From the NCBI RefSeq assembly GCF_000219625.1, contig NC_018216.1:930001-994000 (forward strand): a DNA stretch of 64,000 nucleotides, in the 5' to 3' direction. Source of the stretch: Zymoseptoria tritici IPO323 (lineage: Eukaryota; Ascomycota; Dothideomycetes; Mycosphaerellales; Mycosphaerellaceae). A model generated the notes under the pieces. The model saw nothing but the letters and a program-made list of their open reading frames with translations. It had not been told where the DNA came from and did no database searches. A program made the translations under genes and the position numbers. Shown piece by piece: positions 10,230 through 22,844 of the stretch (position 1 is its first letter; every line of letters begins with the position of its first letter).

Positions 10230-12537
10230 TTATCCTCGAATGGCCGTGGGCGTCGGTGTGTCGGAGAGATATCCATCGCGGTGGCTGTGGTATGGATACC
10301 CAAAGCTCACAGGGGATGCCGAACGGAGGCTCAGATCCCGTACTGTGGCGGGGCCGGGAGAGCTGGACCGAGAAATGAAAGGACTCCGATTTGGGGAATA
10401 AGCTACACGATCGTTGGAAGCTTGAAGTTCATGGATCGGCGACGATGTTCCAGACGATGAGCTGGACGACGAGGTCGACGCAGTCTCGTCCGTGCCATCA
10501 ACGCTCGGAGTTTTGGGATGTGTTGGAGTTGCAGAAGGATGGCCATTTGGCTGCGGCGAGTCGGTTCCTTTACCAGACCCTGACCCGGACCCAGATGTAA
10601 ACTGAAATTGTCAGTCAGCTTCGGAAGGGGCCTCAGACCAGGGCGGTAGTGCTAGTGGGATTACGGTTGGAACCTACGTAGCAGAACTTCTGGACCAGAT
10701 CCCGGTATTGGTCAGATCCCATGGCAGGCCGGTCCGTGGTAATGGCATCTGGTCGCTCGGTCTTTGCATCCACCTTGACCGGACCAGTGCGATCAACAAG
10801 TCCGAAATAGCCTGCATTGGCTTGACTTTTGGTCGCCGTGTTGACAGCAGCTGCGCCATTCATGAGTCCACTGCGACGGCCGAGATTATCTTGCGCCGTG
10901 GTCAAGGCTGCCGACAGGGATGTGCCAAAGTCGTAACGACTGCCCAGGCCATTATTGGGTTGAGGCGGTGGGTTTGCGGACATCATCGAGGGCCGCTTCG
11001 TGCGAGGCTTGAGCTTGATCGTGGCACCCGACTCGTCCACAATCTTATTCCGCGAGCCAAAGTTGTAGGATGAGCTTGAGTCGAATCTCGAAGCAAAGTC
11101 GTCATCAGCGGACTCCTGCCTGGACCGCGAGGTCGGTGGCGTATGGCGGCTGCGAGGGATGGCACTCAAAGGTCGCGCGCCCAACGGACTGTTCGGCAGT
11201 CTGCTCATATTCGCAGGCTTTCGCTCGATTCCCTTGGTAAAGTCAATTTGAAAGTTGGTGTTGTCATTGTTGTCCCAAAACTCTTGACCACCAACGTTGT
11301 ATCGCACGCAGAGGAGAAGTGTCTTGTTGTCGAGGTTGGCCTGATCAGACAGCTTGATGTGGAAAGTGAAGCGGTCGCAGCCATCGCTGGGCGGGCTGCG
11401 AACGTCGTTGTTGAATTCGGCAACGACCTCGGATGTTGTCTTCCAGTAATCAAGTGTGAATCGAGCCACGACCAGCTTCTGGAAAGAGATATTTTGTACA
11501 GCACACACGCCAACGAGTGTGGACTTGTCGGACGACAAGAAGATGCGCTCCACCCGGACAGGCCTTGTCTTTCGACTGAAGGATTCTTCTGGGAAGTTGG
11601 CAACCTTGATTTGAAGTTCTGGCTTGCCTTGCTCCTCGTTATTGAACGGGAATTCCGTTTCGCTGTCATATGACTCCACAGGTGATGTGCCAGCGCTGAC
11701 AGCGATGGGCTTGTCGACCTGGAGAAAGTGTCTCGTTTGGTTGTCGCTGTCGTTGAAGTGCACGGATTTGGAGTACGTCGGTGTGCCAGGCATGCTCGAA
11801 TAACGCCGCCTGGACGACGGTCTCAATGCCGGCTTGACCAACTCTCCCGACTTCTTGCGGACCAGACTGGGCTTGAAAGGATTTCCCTCGTCCGTATCGC
11901 TATCATCGGTCGTATTTGCGGGTGACTCGGCGAATGTAGGCTTGAGCATGATCTTTGTCTCGGTTGATGATCGCGAGTGGGAGATCTTACGTGCCTGAGC
12001 GGTCAGAGCCGTGGGAGATGTTGTCTGCGAGACAGGTTCTGATGCTGATGTCGGGTAATGAACTCCTTCTTTTTCAGGCGACCCATCTCTTTGTTGTGGT
12101 AGCGATCGAACAGCTTGTTGTAATTGATCCCAATTCTTCTGCAATTCGCGGCCGCGCTCCGAGGGATTGTTCTCGTCACCATCCGAGTTCTCCGACGAGT
12201 CAGGCGGTGAGATTACCGCACCGCTTGGTATTCGGAGGTTGTTAACGGGCGGAGGGGACTGGCGGATACTGCTGCTGCGTGCGAAGTCTGTGGCGGAGAC
12301 GGAGGGATCGCTGCCTTCGGTAGGCGTCGGAGGAGCACCGTCTGCTTTGGGAATCGAAGGTGAACGACGATGCCTGTGAAGATACGATGCTGAGGACATG
12401 GAGCGCGGTGGCTGAGGCCGGAGGCTCACAGGTGATCGAGGTACATCGTCCTGGTGGTATGAGGAGCTGCGGCTGATGACGGGACTGTTGGAGTGGGTCG
12501 ACGCAGGTGATTGCTGCGACGGCGGGGTGTACGGCAT
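10230..12537 (-). CDS. GAC1: Glycogen-targeting regulatory subunit of protein phosphatase 1 (CBM21, Gac1/Pig-like)
   Basis: Predicted 743-aa protein from two exons (10678-12537, 10230-10601; 76-bp intron with GTAGGT donor, GCTGAC branch point, CAG acceptor). The second exon adds 123 residues of Ser/Thr/Pro-rich tail (TSGSGSGSGKGTDSP onward) to a stop at 10230. A PP1-docking motif of RVxF type, KSVHF, sits at about 257-261. A CBM21 carbohydrate-binding domain follows at about 310-440; its core includes VGVCAVQNISFQK, TLDYWKTTSEV and EFWDNNDNTNFQ. This order (disordered Ser-rich N-terminus, RVxF, CBM21) is that of yeast Gac1/Pig1 and animal PPP1R3 proteins, which bring PP1 to glycogen so that it activates glycogen synthase. 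The remainder is low-complexity and probably phosphorylated. Family assignment is secure; which paralogue is not. Confidence 0.9.
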
Positions 12538-15500
12538 GTCGGATCGAAGACGGAGTGATGCTAGGATTGAGATTCAAACCAGGCAGCGCATTAAAGGTGT
12601 ATGTGGGGAGGTAACAAGACTGCGAAGCCGGATGCGGCGTCAGTAAGTTGAGCACACAGACCGCGGACGGTAGCAATGGCATGTGGTGGTCGACGTACAG
12701 AAATGTGCAATGCGCGACGCCGCGGTGAAGAAGGCGGAGGAGGAGGAGATACGACACGAGGTCGGCGGAGTCGAAGAATGGCAGGTGATGAAGTCGAGTC
12801 CGAAGAAAGGTCGAATCGATGGGTGCACACAGCTAGTCAAAGCCGGCACGCCAGGTGGTGATGGTGATGTGGTTGAGGTGCAGAAAGGTCGATGACCGGA
12901 CGCACACTCGCCAGCACTTGCAGGCACTCACTCGATCGATCGTCGGGTGGTGGTTGACAAACCAAGAAAGAATTGTGAATGGATCCAAGCCTTAGCCCGG
13001 GCAGGTGTGCCTGGATGTAGGTGGGAGAGAGGCAGGTGGTCGAAGCGTTGGTCGGGATACGACAGGTTGGGATTCGAGAATGCGGAGGGGAATATCTGCG
13101 GTTCCCAACGTTCGCGGAAGCGCTCGTGCTCAAGACACACAAAGAATAATTCGCCGGCGCGTCCCAAGACAGGCAGACAATGCGAATGATCAAGGCACCC
13201 AATGCAATCAATGCAATGAGCACGGCTCCCGGCGGATGTGATGAGGACACACTGTACGCGGTACCGGTGTGGCGCGGTGACGGAGGTCGGTGCGGGGGTC
13301 TCGAGTCGAGTAAGGATCCCTCGCGATGGATATGAGTTGGTGTCGTTGGAGGAATCGGAGGGGAGATCGATGATCGATAGGCTGGCAGTGGCCCAGAAGA
13401 GTGATTGAGGAAGAAGGAGAAGGAAGAAGAAGAAGAAGAAGAAGCCAAAGAGCCACAGCAGAGTGGAAGGTCGCGGGTGCGGTATGGCGACTAGGCCAAA
13501 AGGTAAAAATGCCAAAGGATGGAAGCGAAGATGATCTGGCTCCCGCTCTCCCTCTCAATGATGATCTTCAGCGATAGACTAGCAGGGCAAGGGTAAAGGA
13601 CCAAGGTAGACTACGCGATCGTTCTTCCTTCGCTGCTCACTGACACAGTCTGGATGAACAACAAGAGGGCGTGCTGGAAAGGTTGAGTTGAGCGACTACT
13701 GGCGGGCAGTTGAACCAACAAGAGAGCATTCCGCGCAGGGATGGCCTGGGAACCCGGTCTTGCTCTGTTCTCCACACGCCAGACTGCGCGGACTGTAGTC
13801 TGCAAGCTGCTGCACCTCCGATCCACACCGTGCCACTGTTGAGAGCCAACCTTACTAGATGCGCCAAAGGCCAAGGCCTGCACGGGCGCTCGGCCAGGTC
13901 CCACTCCTGCGAAGCTGCGATAGCGGGTGCACCGGCGTAGCCCTGCACAAGACGAGGGGAGTACTTCACTGGTACTTCCGATACTTGACTCCAACGGTCC
14001 AACCTGGAGATGCACAAACGAAGGAGCACAATTGTGTGCGCGGTACGCCGATACCTCTGAGCAAAGCCACATCCAAGCGGCACATCCAAAGACTCCCACC
14101 TTTCCGTTCCTCACTGTCAACGCAACTTTATTCACACATATATCGACTGGGCTGGACTCGCAACTACGCTTCGGGTTATCTGCTCCGCGACCAGCTCTCT
14201 CTCCTGCATCCGCTTGCCTCGCGTGTCAAAGCAGGTGCCTCTTCGCGGTCGAGCGACTCTTTCTCATAACAACCTCTTGAGCTCCTCCCAGGTACACTCC
14301 CATACGCATGATGGCGTGCCGCCTTCCGAACCGATCCCTGAGACATTACCATCTAGGTTTTCCTGTCCTCTGTCAGGCTCTCATGATAAACGCTGTCTTG
14401 AAGACCTCTTCTCTGGACAAACACCCCAGCCCTCTCGACGACTTGTCTTTCATTGTTCAGCCCATGACAAGTGTAGGATCTTGAGATTACCATTGGAAAA
14501 TGCACACACGGGCCTTCAGCCTCCAACGGTCGGCCGGTAAATCGGTTCGCGTTTTCTTCAAGATGTGGCGTTCCGGCCAGCGCTTGCCCGCAAACGCTCA
14601 AGTGCAGTCAATATTATGGTTAAGCTTTTTCGCTCCCCGGAGAGCGGGCGGATGCGTGGGTCTTGGTGATGAGACCTTTGCCTCACCACTTTTTTTCCAC
14701 TACAGTATTTGCTAGCGAGGATATCCGTGCTATCGTAAGTCGCACCCTCCGCTCGGTGACTGAGGTGACGGACCACGGTATGTATTCAAAATACAGTCCG
14801 GTATGGCAACCCTCGCAACGGTCGACGTCCACGCCACCGCGTGTGCATGCGTGCAGGCAAATCGTCACACCCGGCCTCTCACAAACGCTTGGTCAAGGCA
14901 GCGCGCGTGTCCTCCGCGGATTCATGCTTGCCATTGGTTGGACAAAACTAGCCGCGCGGACGTGTCTTTTTCTCTCCTCCACCGCCTTTTGCGTTCCATT
15001 TCCACCGCGATGAGATCCGCAGCATTTGATTCATTGATTCAGGGGACAACGGCTACACGACAAGGTCGAGCGCCTCGGGCAGTCGGGCACGTTGTGCAAG
15101 GATATGCTCAACCATACTGGGTAACGACTTCAGTGGCTAGACCAGGCAAGTTGGCAAGGTGTGCCGTGAGATGTGGTGGTTTGATGACAGCGCGTCCCGC
15201 ACTGTTTGCGATTGTCAAACGACGTTGTGATTTGCTCCCCACGCTCTCTCACGCCATACCTCATGCGTCTGACGGTCTTGCTCAGAGCTGTGCGTGATAG
15301 TGAAACTACCTTACGAAACGATGACTCCGCGGGCAGCAGCAATTATCTGCACAGCCGCCCTATCAAAAGCAGGACATGATTCTTTCCTGGCTCTCAGCTC
15401 AGCTGCACACCGTATCCCGTCGCTGTCCTACTATATCATGTTCCTGGCTCGGGTTCAACATTGCCCGAGCTTCCGCGAGGTATAGTTCTGCGCAGCCGCA

Positions 15501-18500
15501 TCGACGGGTCTGAACAAAACAAGCCTTGGTTGCGCAATCCACAAGAGATGAGCACATCGTAATAACGTGATCACAATCAAACGCAACGCCAACGTCGACA
15601 CACGCCATCGTCCTTGTCATGTCTCAACGTCCTCCTCCCATGCATCGCCAACATCGAACAAGCGACAAGGCAATACGAACAGACCTTGAAACCCTCCCAT
15701 ATTCTTAGGTGGCTAAGTCGATCATCGCGATGGCGACGACATGGCACATATATCATGGAACTTCCGAGCGGTCGCCATGGAGCAAGGTCCAACCGACCTA
15801 CCCATGTGCCTTCGAGCTTGCATCCCTACCTATCGGGCTGACCGGTGTCACGTAAGTATCCTAGCTATCGATGAGCTTCCGCCCGCCGTGGCCATGGTGT
15901 ATATTCGGCGACAGGGATACGGCTTATCTACGAGCCCATTGCGTGGCCTTGGTCGCACCGCATGCCGGTTTGGAATCGAGATCCTTTCGCAATCAATGGC
16001 ATGTTGGTAGACTTCGCTAATCGCTGAGAAATATCCGAAGAAGGTGCGGACTGCGATGAGCATGAAGCTGTCGCTCACCGCTCAATTGGAGTCTAAACTT
16101 TAAAAGTGAAGTCGGTAGGCAAATGTACTTTGCGCCACGGGCCCACGATATGCGCGTGCATGATTCAGTGCTTCATCTACGACGATTGAAGAATGCGGGG
16201 TGGACAGTGACCGCTGACAGTGAATACACCGCCGTCTTCGGGAGGGATAAGACATTGTTCCTGGAGTCGAGTGTTGGTGGTTCGCGTCTGATGGTTTCAG
16301 GCATCCGACACAGGAGTCTCTTCTTCGACCGGCGGCTCATCAGGGGACGCTGTACCAGATGCTCAGCATCCGGTCGATCCTCATGATCATGTCGAATGCA
16401 ACATAATGCCGGTACTAGAATGGATGAAACCAGCCCGGACGCGAATTGATTTCTTGTGACCATCTGCGACTGCGAGATGGCGGTGTCAACCACCGATCAA
16501 TGCCCTCACGTCTCATCACCCGTCGAAACAGTGCCGTTGTCCAGGGCGAGCTCCAGGGCCTCTCGAGACTTCGCGACTTGCTGGATGACATGGAACTTCA
16601 CCTATCTTGACGCTTAACTCAACATCACTACTTCTCAACACCATCGTCGTCACTGCCAACCAAGGAGTGGGATAGACTTCTGCATATATCAAATCTGCGG
16701 ATCTGGTAGAGAACCGCTCCGTGTCAACAGCATCCGAAAAACTCTCCGCAAGCGCTGAGCTGCACCGCCACACCTTGGCTTATCGGAGACCCTGGTCGTG
16801 ATTTTCTTACCAAAGTACCTCCAAGTACCTGTGCCGTACTCAACGAAGTATCGTCGGCATTCACCTTCCTAAATCTGCAAGAGAGTCTGGATTCCTGGAC
16901 CCTTTTGTGTGTCGTTGCATGAAGATCCACCTCCGGCTACAACCCTCTTGACTTGTACACGGCACCGAGACCCACCGCCCATGGGATTGGGAAGGGCCGA
17001 TATAATGATCCTCGAGGAACGGACGACGAGGCCGAAAAAATGAGTGGGAAGCTATGCTGAGCTTGAAGCTTGCGTAGTGTCTGGTGCTTTGCAGGCCGAC
17101 TAATAATACTAGTACTAAACTTCGCTATCAACCTCTTCCGTCATCCAACCGGCGGCCGGTCAGAGGTATTTCTCATCAACGACCAGTCCTATCATTCGCA
17201 ACCTCACAGTCACACCGCAAGATTCACCGTCACAACCGCCAAAGTTGTGGATCTGGGAAAAGCTGAACACTTCGATGTCAATTCGCGGAGAAAGCAAGAT
17301 GTGACAACGATACAGAAGGTGTTCCCAGCCCGTCTCGTTCCATTGCGGGTCTCACGGTTTCTGATTGCTGACATTGCCGCACAAACAGAGGATGGGCCAC
17401 TTTCGTACCATGCCCAAGGTGCCATGGATGCGGAGAACCTGGCCAGGTGTCTGGGTTCTCCTGGGCGTTGCGAGCATAGCAAGCACGGTGACGGTATCCG
17501 CATGGGTGGCACGCATGTCCTCCACATCTCTGTCCTACACCTCGCGCTGGACTTTTGAGACGTCAACAATGGCGTTGTGGTCGTTCACGTTGATCGCCGC
17601 TCCATATCACCAGCTGTCGTGCTTCCAGTCGCTTACTGTCTGGTCCACTGTCGCAGCCGAATGCCACTCCGCTCTTGCATGGTACATGTCTCACGCTGCG
17701 ACGCAAGAGCATGCACTCCGCAGTTCACTCTCCACTCATGAGCTCGATGGTCCCTGTCGGACCTAGACGAGAACAGCTTCGTGGCTGTCCGTTGCTCAAA
17801 CGAGGTCGTGCTCGTGCTTTCCACCCCCGCCACTGCTGGAAAGCAGTGCCTCGAATGGGTGGAGGCTCTCCTGGTGCTACAAGCGCTTATGGAGGAGACG
17901 CTGTCGTGAAACCAAGAGTGGCAGTCCTTCCGCGAAGGCGCCGCAGTGGCTATGGCAGAGCGGAAGGGCCGGCAACGTCTGTTGTATAGCTATCCATTAG
18001 TCGACGTCTGTCCATGCTGACAAGTCGAACGTGCCAGTTGCACAACTTCAAGCACATCTCCGAAAGCCAAAGCAAGGCAAAATCTAGACCGCGTCCACAC
18101 AGCCGCCTCTGCATGAAGGTCCCCTCTTTTCTCTACACACGTCTGAGAACGTTGAACATCCTTCGACTGCTGACATCGCGATCTTGGCCATCATCGCAAG
18201 TTATTTCTTCCACTGCAGGCTATACCGAAGCCATGCCTGCACAACATCGATGATAAATGTCGAATTCTCTCATGTTCCCTCCCGCATGTATTAAAAGTGT
18301 ATATGGCGAATGCGGTCCCGATCGTGGAGGGCTTCGGCCCGAATGGAGATGCTGCGACCTCGATGGGAAAGTTGAAATAAGGTCGATTGGGGATTGTGGA
18401 GTGATTGGTGGTGATGGAACCAAGATTTGCCATGTCGCCGAGATCGCTGAGATCATCGAGAGTCTAGGCGTGGAGTGGACTCCGGGATAAAATCAGAAGT

Positions 18501-20536
18501 TGTACTTCGATGCACAGAGCGGGCTTTACATTTTACGGCCAGTTCGGTCGAGGTAGCCGCCCGAAGCTCTCCGTATTCATGCTTGCTCGTCATTCACTGC
18601 ATTGTCGTGTACCAGGCGGTTCGAGCGAAATCACGATTACTCGCAGTCTAAGCATGAAGTCTGCACGGCATGCTACGTCAAGAGAAAGCATGACGAATTC
18701 GTTGCATATTCTTTGCCGGTTCCCGCCGTGTACGTCAAACCTACCATGAACATCCTCCTTATACTGTCATGGCGAAATATGCATGAATGTACCCCAGATT
18801 GTGTCGTCGCGCAGCAATGGCAAGCATGTGAAAGAGCCCCACCCGCCCACGCTGCACAATGCAAGCACGTTGCGCTTGCACGAGCAGGACAGGGGTGGCT
18901 GTTTGGTTGAGGATTCCGCCGCTCGCATATTCAGCATGCCGTGTTGCCGTGCTTGGTCGAGCACGACAGGACGCTGACTGCTCCGCTGTTCGTGCCGAGA
19001 GAACAATGCGGTACTTACGGTCTCGCCTGGCGCGCGTTGTTGTCTGCTGGGATTCGAAGGCAATGCCGTGGTTGAGGACTTCTCACGACCAGGCAGTAGT
19101 TAGGCGCCGGCCATGTCGAGCGACCCACTCAATATGTTGAGTGGAACTTCAACAAGAGATCGGCAATCTGCTCATGGGGATAGTGCAGCTATTTTGGGCG
19201 CGGTGTCCAGAGCTCGCGAGTCGCAGATTTGCGGGGTGGAGCACGGCGTTGTAGGCGCATGCTGTGGGACTGGAGATGTAGGATTCGTCATACAGTCCTT
19301 GTTTGGGGTAGACGAAGCCAAGTGCCATGGAGACAGGCGCGTCAAGGTGCCTTGTGCGTTTCGTTGACCTCGGTGACGGTTGACATAACACCCGTGGTGC
19401 CCGGCACGCGTGATGGCTTGCAGACGCTCAAGAGGTCGGCGAGTGGTTCACAGCGCTTCGACGCCCACAGAACTTCGCGATTCGACGGCGTGGTCGGAGG
19501 ATGCGACTGGTTTCCAGACGAAAGAGGCTTGCCAGTGTCAGGTCCAGAACAGGAGCATGTGAGACGTGTGCCAGTTGCAAGCTGGAAGAACCGTGGGTGG
19601 AAAGAAGTGCGGTTGGTGGCTGCAGGGTCCTTTGGTCGCCGGCGATCGACTGCAGGGTCTTTGAGTCTTTGGTGCGGGCGTTAGCTCGTCGAGCTTCCAG
19701 ACTTGGTGATGACCACATTCCAAACGTGGCAGCAATGGCAGGAAGAAAAGTAAGAAGATTGAGAGGTCGGCCCGTCGATCGAGGTACCGTCGATTCGCAT
19801 TGACGTTGGCATGGACGCGATGATCGCAGAGGAGGGGGCAAGTCATCCAACTAACGCTAAAAATGCATCGATGAGCCTGCAAGAATAGTTTCATCCGGCT
19901 AGGATGCGTGTACTCGTTTCCAAGCCTCACAATTGAGGTTGGTGGACGAGGTTCGCAACACGAGTATCCTCTCTGGGATTCCCTGCCATCAATCCATACC
20001 CCGTGGGAACCCCGTGGGGTATTCTCCATATAATCGCAAGGCCGACTTCAGGCCACGACCTTGCCTAGTCCCAGTGCTCCCCTCAGATAGTCCGGCCGGT
20101 AAGGCATCGCATTGAATCCGCCGAGAACGACCGAGAGGAATAGCGCTTCGAGAGTCTTCCAACAATGTCGTTACGCGATGCTCGAGAGCCCGTCTGCCAG
20201 GTGAACCTTGATCAGTATGCTTGCTAACCTGCGCTCCGTCAACTCGAAGTTCAGATGTTGGTGGCTACGATAGGCATCGTGCGTGAGCTCCCTCGAATAA
20301 AAGAGAGCCGTCGTGGCCGCTCCTTCGACGTCCTGAAATGCATCCATGATAACCCGTCGCAAACACCTAACAGCAACGGAAATACTTCTTTCGCTTGTGG
20401 TCCACTCACATAACCGACTCACCTTCGCTCGCCTGCTACCGACACGCTTCCTTTGTCCAGAAATACACGTGTTCCAGCCATCCGGAGCCCGTGCACTTGG
20501 CCATTCAAGCAGCTCATTTACCTTTTCCGGCGAGGC
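12538..20536. other. Gene-poor region of about 8 kb
   Basis: Many short open frames on both strands but no recognisable domain. The first kilobase is probably the GAC1 leader and promoter, including a GAA-rich run near 13420-13445. Around 17,780-17,900 a plus-strand frame (DENSFVAVRC ... VEALLVLQALMEETLS) reads like coding sequence but is short and closed upstream by a stop, so it may be a gene relic. A minus-strand frame near 19,300 (GFVYPKQGLYDESYISS) has the same character. Base composition is near that of the genes, so this is not a heavily RIP-mutated repeat island. Confidence 0.45.
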
Positions 20537-20980
20537 ATGCGGCCCCGTACGCCCCTTGCGACTCTGCTCGGCTTCCGGCTGATGCACACTACCGTCCTTG
20601 CCGGCGGAGCATATTACGGGCAATGCTATTGTCTTGATTCCAGGATCCAGGGGGAGACGATCGACACAGTCTCCACGCAGGCAGCGTGCGATGCCATCAA
20701 ACACAGCATCTATCACCCCGAATATGGCGAATGCGTTTCCACGGAAGATTGGCGCATCAACAATCATTGCTTCGACTGCCTGTGCAAGAGATATCCATAC
20801 ATGTATGGCGGTTGCGACTATAAGGATGACTTGCAGTACAAGATCAAGTGCGGCGGCGGTGTAAGTAGACCGCAAGATAGAAGACTTCTGGCTTGCCATC
20901 TGCATGTCCATATCAGCTCAACACGGCCAAGACAATTTCGAGACCTGGCTGACTCTGCCGTCTGTCGACTTTAGTGCTGA
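20537..20980 (+). CDS. Candidate small secreted cysteine-rich protein (10 Cys)
   Basis: Proposed 109-aa protein from exons 20537-20860 and 20975-20980. The first exon ends at a canonical GTAAGT. The 114-bp intron contains GGCTGACT followed by TTTAG. The second exon is only TGC TGA, adding a final cysteine and a stop. The mature region begins about AYYGQCYCLDSR and contains nine cysteines in exon 1 (QC, YC, AC, EC, HC, DC, LC, GC, KC), so the spliced form has ten, an even number suited to five disulfides. Tyr/Gly content and size are like fungal effector or antifungal proteins. The N-terminus (MRPRTPLATLLGF...) is only a moderate signal peptide and an upstream exon may exist. No family recognised. 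The overlapping 246-codon minus-strand frame is treated as a shadow. Confidence 0.5.
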
Positions 20981-21932
20981 TCGTCTTGGTGCATCGAGAA
21001 GATACGGGTGATGGGGATCTAGTATTGGGAAGATGCTGATGGACGCCTTTGGTACTCTGGCACCGGCCCGTGGGGCCAGTTCGTCAATACAACCGGCCGT
21101 GAAGGCTAGAGGAAGCGAGCGAATCTGCAAAACTCATATCAACCGTCTTCGAAGCGAGTCCTGAAGTGCGGGGTTGCAAGATAGAGTACGATCCATTGTC
21201 GGTCAATCTGCGCCACGTTTTGGTCACTGCTGGCCGACGATTGGCGGCTCATATAGGCACTCCAGTATGCTTGATGAGGTCGAGATGGACTGTCACTCCT
21301 GCAGCACATGAGAATTATGCACATGCACATGCATATCGCTTGCAATTCATAATGATGGTTGCGCCCCGCGTTCTCGTCAGCGACCGTCCTGAGGGTGTGA
21401 GCTTATTCCTTCACGATCTCGTTGTAGGCGCGGTGATGAGATCGCTTCCTGCGCGAGAAAGGCAATCTTCGTTTCATGAGTGTCTTGTGGGCGAAGACGG
21501 ACTCGGGCAACGTGATCTTGTGAAGAATATACAGCCTGAACTTCGTGCGGTCCTCGGATACCAGGAGCCTGCGCAACAGGGCAGTGCCGTATGTTGCGTC
21601 GCCTTGAGGCCGGCGGCAAAGGCTCGGATCAGGTCTTTATCAAGGCCGCTTGACTGCCTTGAAGATGGGACATGGTGATGGAAAGAAAGTGTGTTGCAAT
21701 GTTCAGTGTTGTAGTATTCACGGTCTGATGTTCCAGGTTGTCCACGAGTTTGCTTACCCAACTCATGGTCTGTGCTGACTCGATCCCGAGGTGGTGATGT
21801 CAATTTTGTGACTGCACTCGAGAGACACCGTGAATTGTCGAGAATACCTTTTAACACATTGTCGACCTGTTCGGGAACTCTTACCGACTTGGACTGATAT
21901 ACGAATTCTCACACCGCAACAACAAAGCTCCA
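20981..21932. other. Intergenic, upstream of the BolA gene
   Basis: About 950 bp with no gene, RNA or repeat that I can support. The last 100-200 bp are presumably the BolA promoter and leader. Confidence 0.4.
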
Positions 21933-22331
21933 ATGGCATCCAGAACCCTCTTCCTGCGGCTTACGCGCGCACCGACAAAACTCTCCAGTCCATCAACACT
22001 CCTCCCTCGAATCGCACAACCATCACGAAGACCTCTCCAACGCCTCTCAGTCCGCACTTACTCCGCCTCGCCCTCCACCGAAGTCCAAGCGCCCGACTAC
22101 CTCAACGAGAGCGAGCGCCAAATTTTCGACAAGCTCAAAACCTCCCTCCAACCCAGCAAGCTCGAAGTTCAAGACATCTCCGGAGGGTGCGGCTCCATGT
22201 ACGGCTTGGACATTGTGTCGGAGCAGTTTAAGGGGCTGTCGGTCATCAAACAGCATCGGATGGTTAATCAGATTCTGGGAGAGGAGATCAAGAAGTGGCA
22301 TGGAGTGCAGTTGAAGACCAAGGCGCCATGA
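21933..22331 (+). CDS. BOL3: Mitochondrial BolA-family protein (Bol3/Aim1-like)
   Basis: Single-exon protein of 132 aa. Residues 1-45 are Arg/Ser/Thr-rich without acidic residues ([19 protein letters not shown]...), as in a mitochondrial presequence. The BolA domain follows from about residue 57 ([33 protein letters not shown]), with the signature around [25 protein letters not shown] near the C-terminus, including the conserved invariant His. In yeast and animals mitochondrial BolA proteins (Bol3/BOLA3) act late in iron-sulfur cluster delivery, with Nfu1 or Grx5, to targets such as lipoate synthase. Length and the GGCGSMY segment fit the BOLA3 branch. It converges with the minus-strand sorting nexin; the stops are about 510 bp apart. 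Confidence 0.92.
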   Translation: MASRTLFLRLTRAPTKLSSPSTLLPRIAQPSRRPLQRLSVRTYSASPSTEVQAPDYLNESERQIFDKLKTSLQPSKLEVQDISGGCGSMYGLDIVSEQFKGLSVIKQHRMVNQILGEEIKKWHGVQLKTKAP

Positions 22332-22844
22332 GGGAGGCGAGTGGCCATGATAGGGTGTAGGAATGCGTAGGGCATGCAAGAGGAGATCATACAAGAGGAG
22401 ACCGCGCCCGTGGCACACCGATGTGGTGGTGTATGCTCGGAAGCATATACACGTCAGAAGCTTACTTCGGCGGTGCTGACACGGCGTTCTCGCGCTCCTT
22501 GGAACGCTTCTAGAGCACGCGGACTTGGTAGCGGGCGGATTTGGAAGATCACGGACGCACGATCTGCTTGACACGTTATCTCGCCGCTCCGGTCTGTCCG
22601 GGCAACCAGGAGAACATGGTCCCTTTATAAGGCGACCGACCTAGAGAATCAGTTGCACGCCATCAATCAGGGCTGCCATGTCCAACTGCAGATTACAGCT
22701 GGCTGCGACTCGAGTGGGACTCTATGAGATACAAGCCAGACATGGTGGAAATGTGTGAATGTGTGGCTTTCTGCTGTCCCTCGCACATCGGAAGACGGCG
22801 ACTGTGTGAATCGATTATAAAAAATATGCCACCTATCGTGTGCA

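Noticed and set aside
12837..13558. Several minus-strand frames with runs of Ser, Phe or Leu
   Set aside because: They translate a GAA/CTT-rich tract in the GAC1 leader region; low-complexity artefacts.
17070..17990. Overlapping plus-strand frames of 60-160 codons, one with a hydrophobic stretch
   Set aside because: Frames shift repeatedly, no splice signals join them sensibly, and no domain is recognised. At best a relic.
20171..20911. 246-codon minus-strand frame with a hydrophobic N-terminus
   Set aside because: It overlaps the cysteine-rich plus-strand gene in antisense and the hydrophobic part is the complement of its conserved-looking region. No domain recognised.
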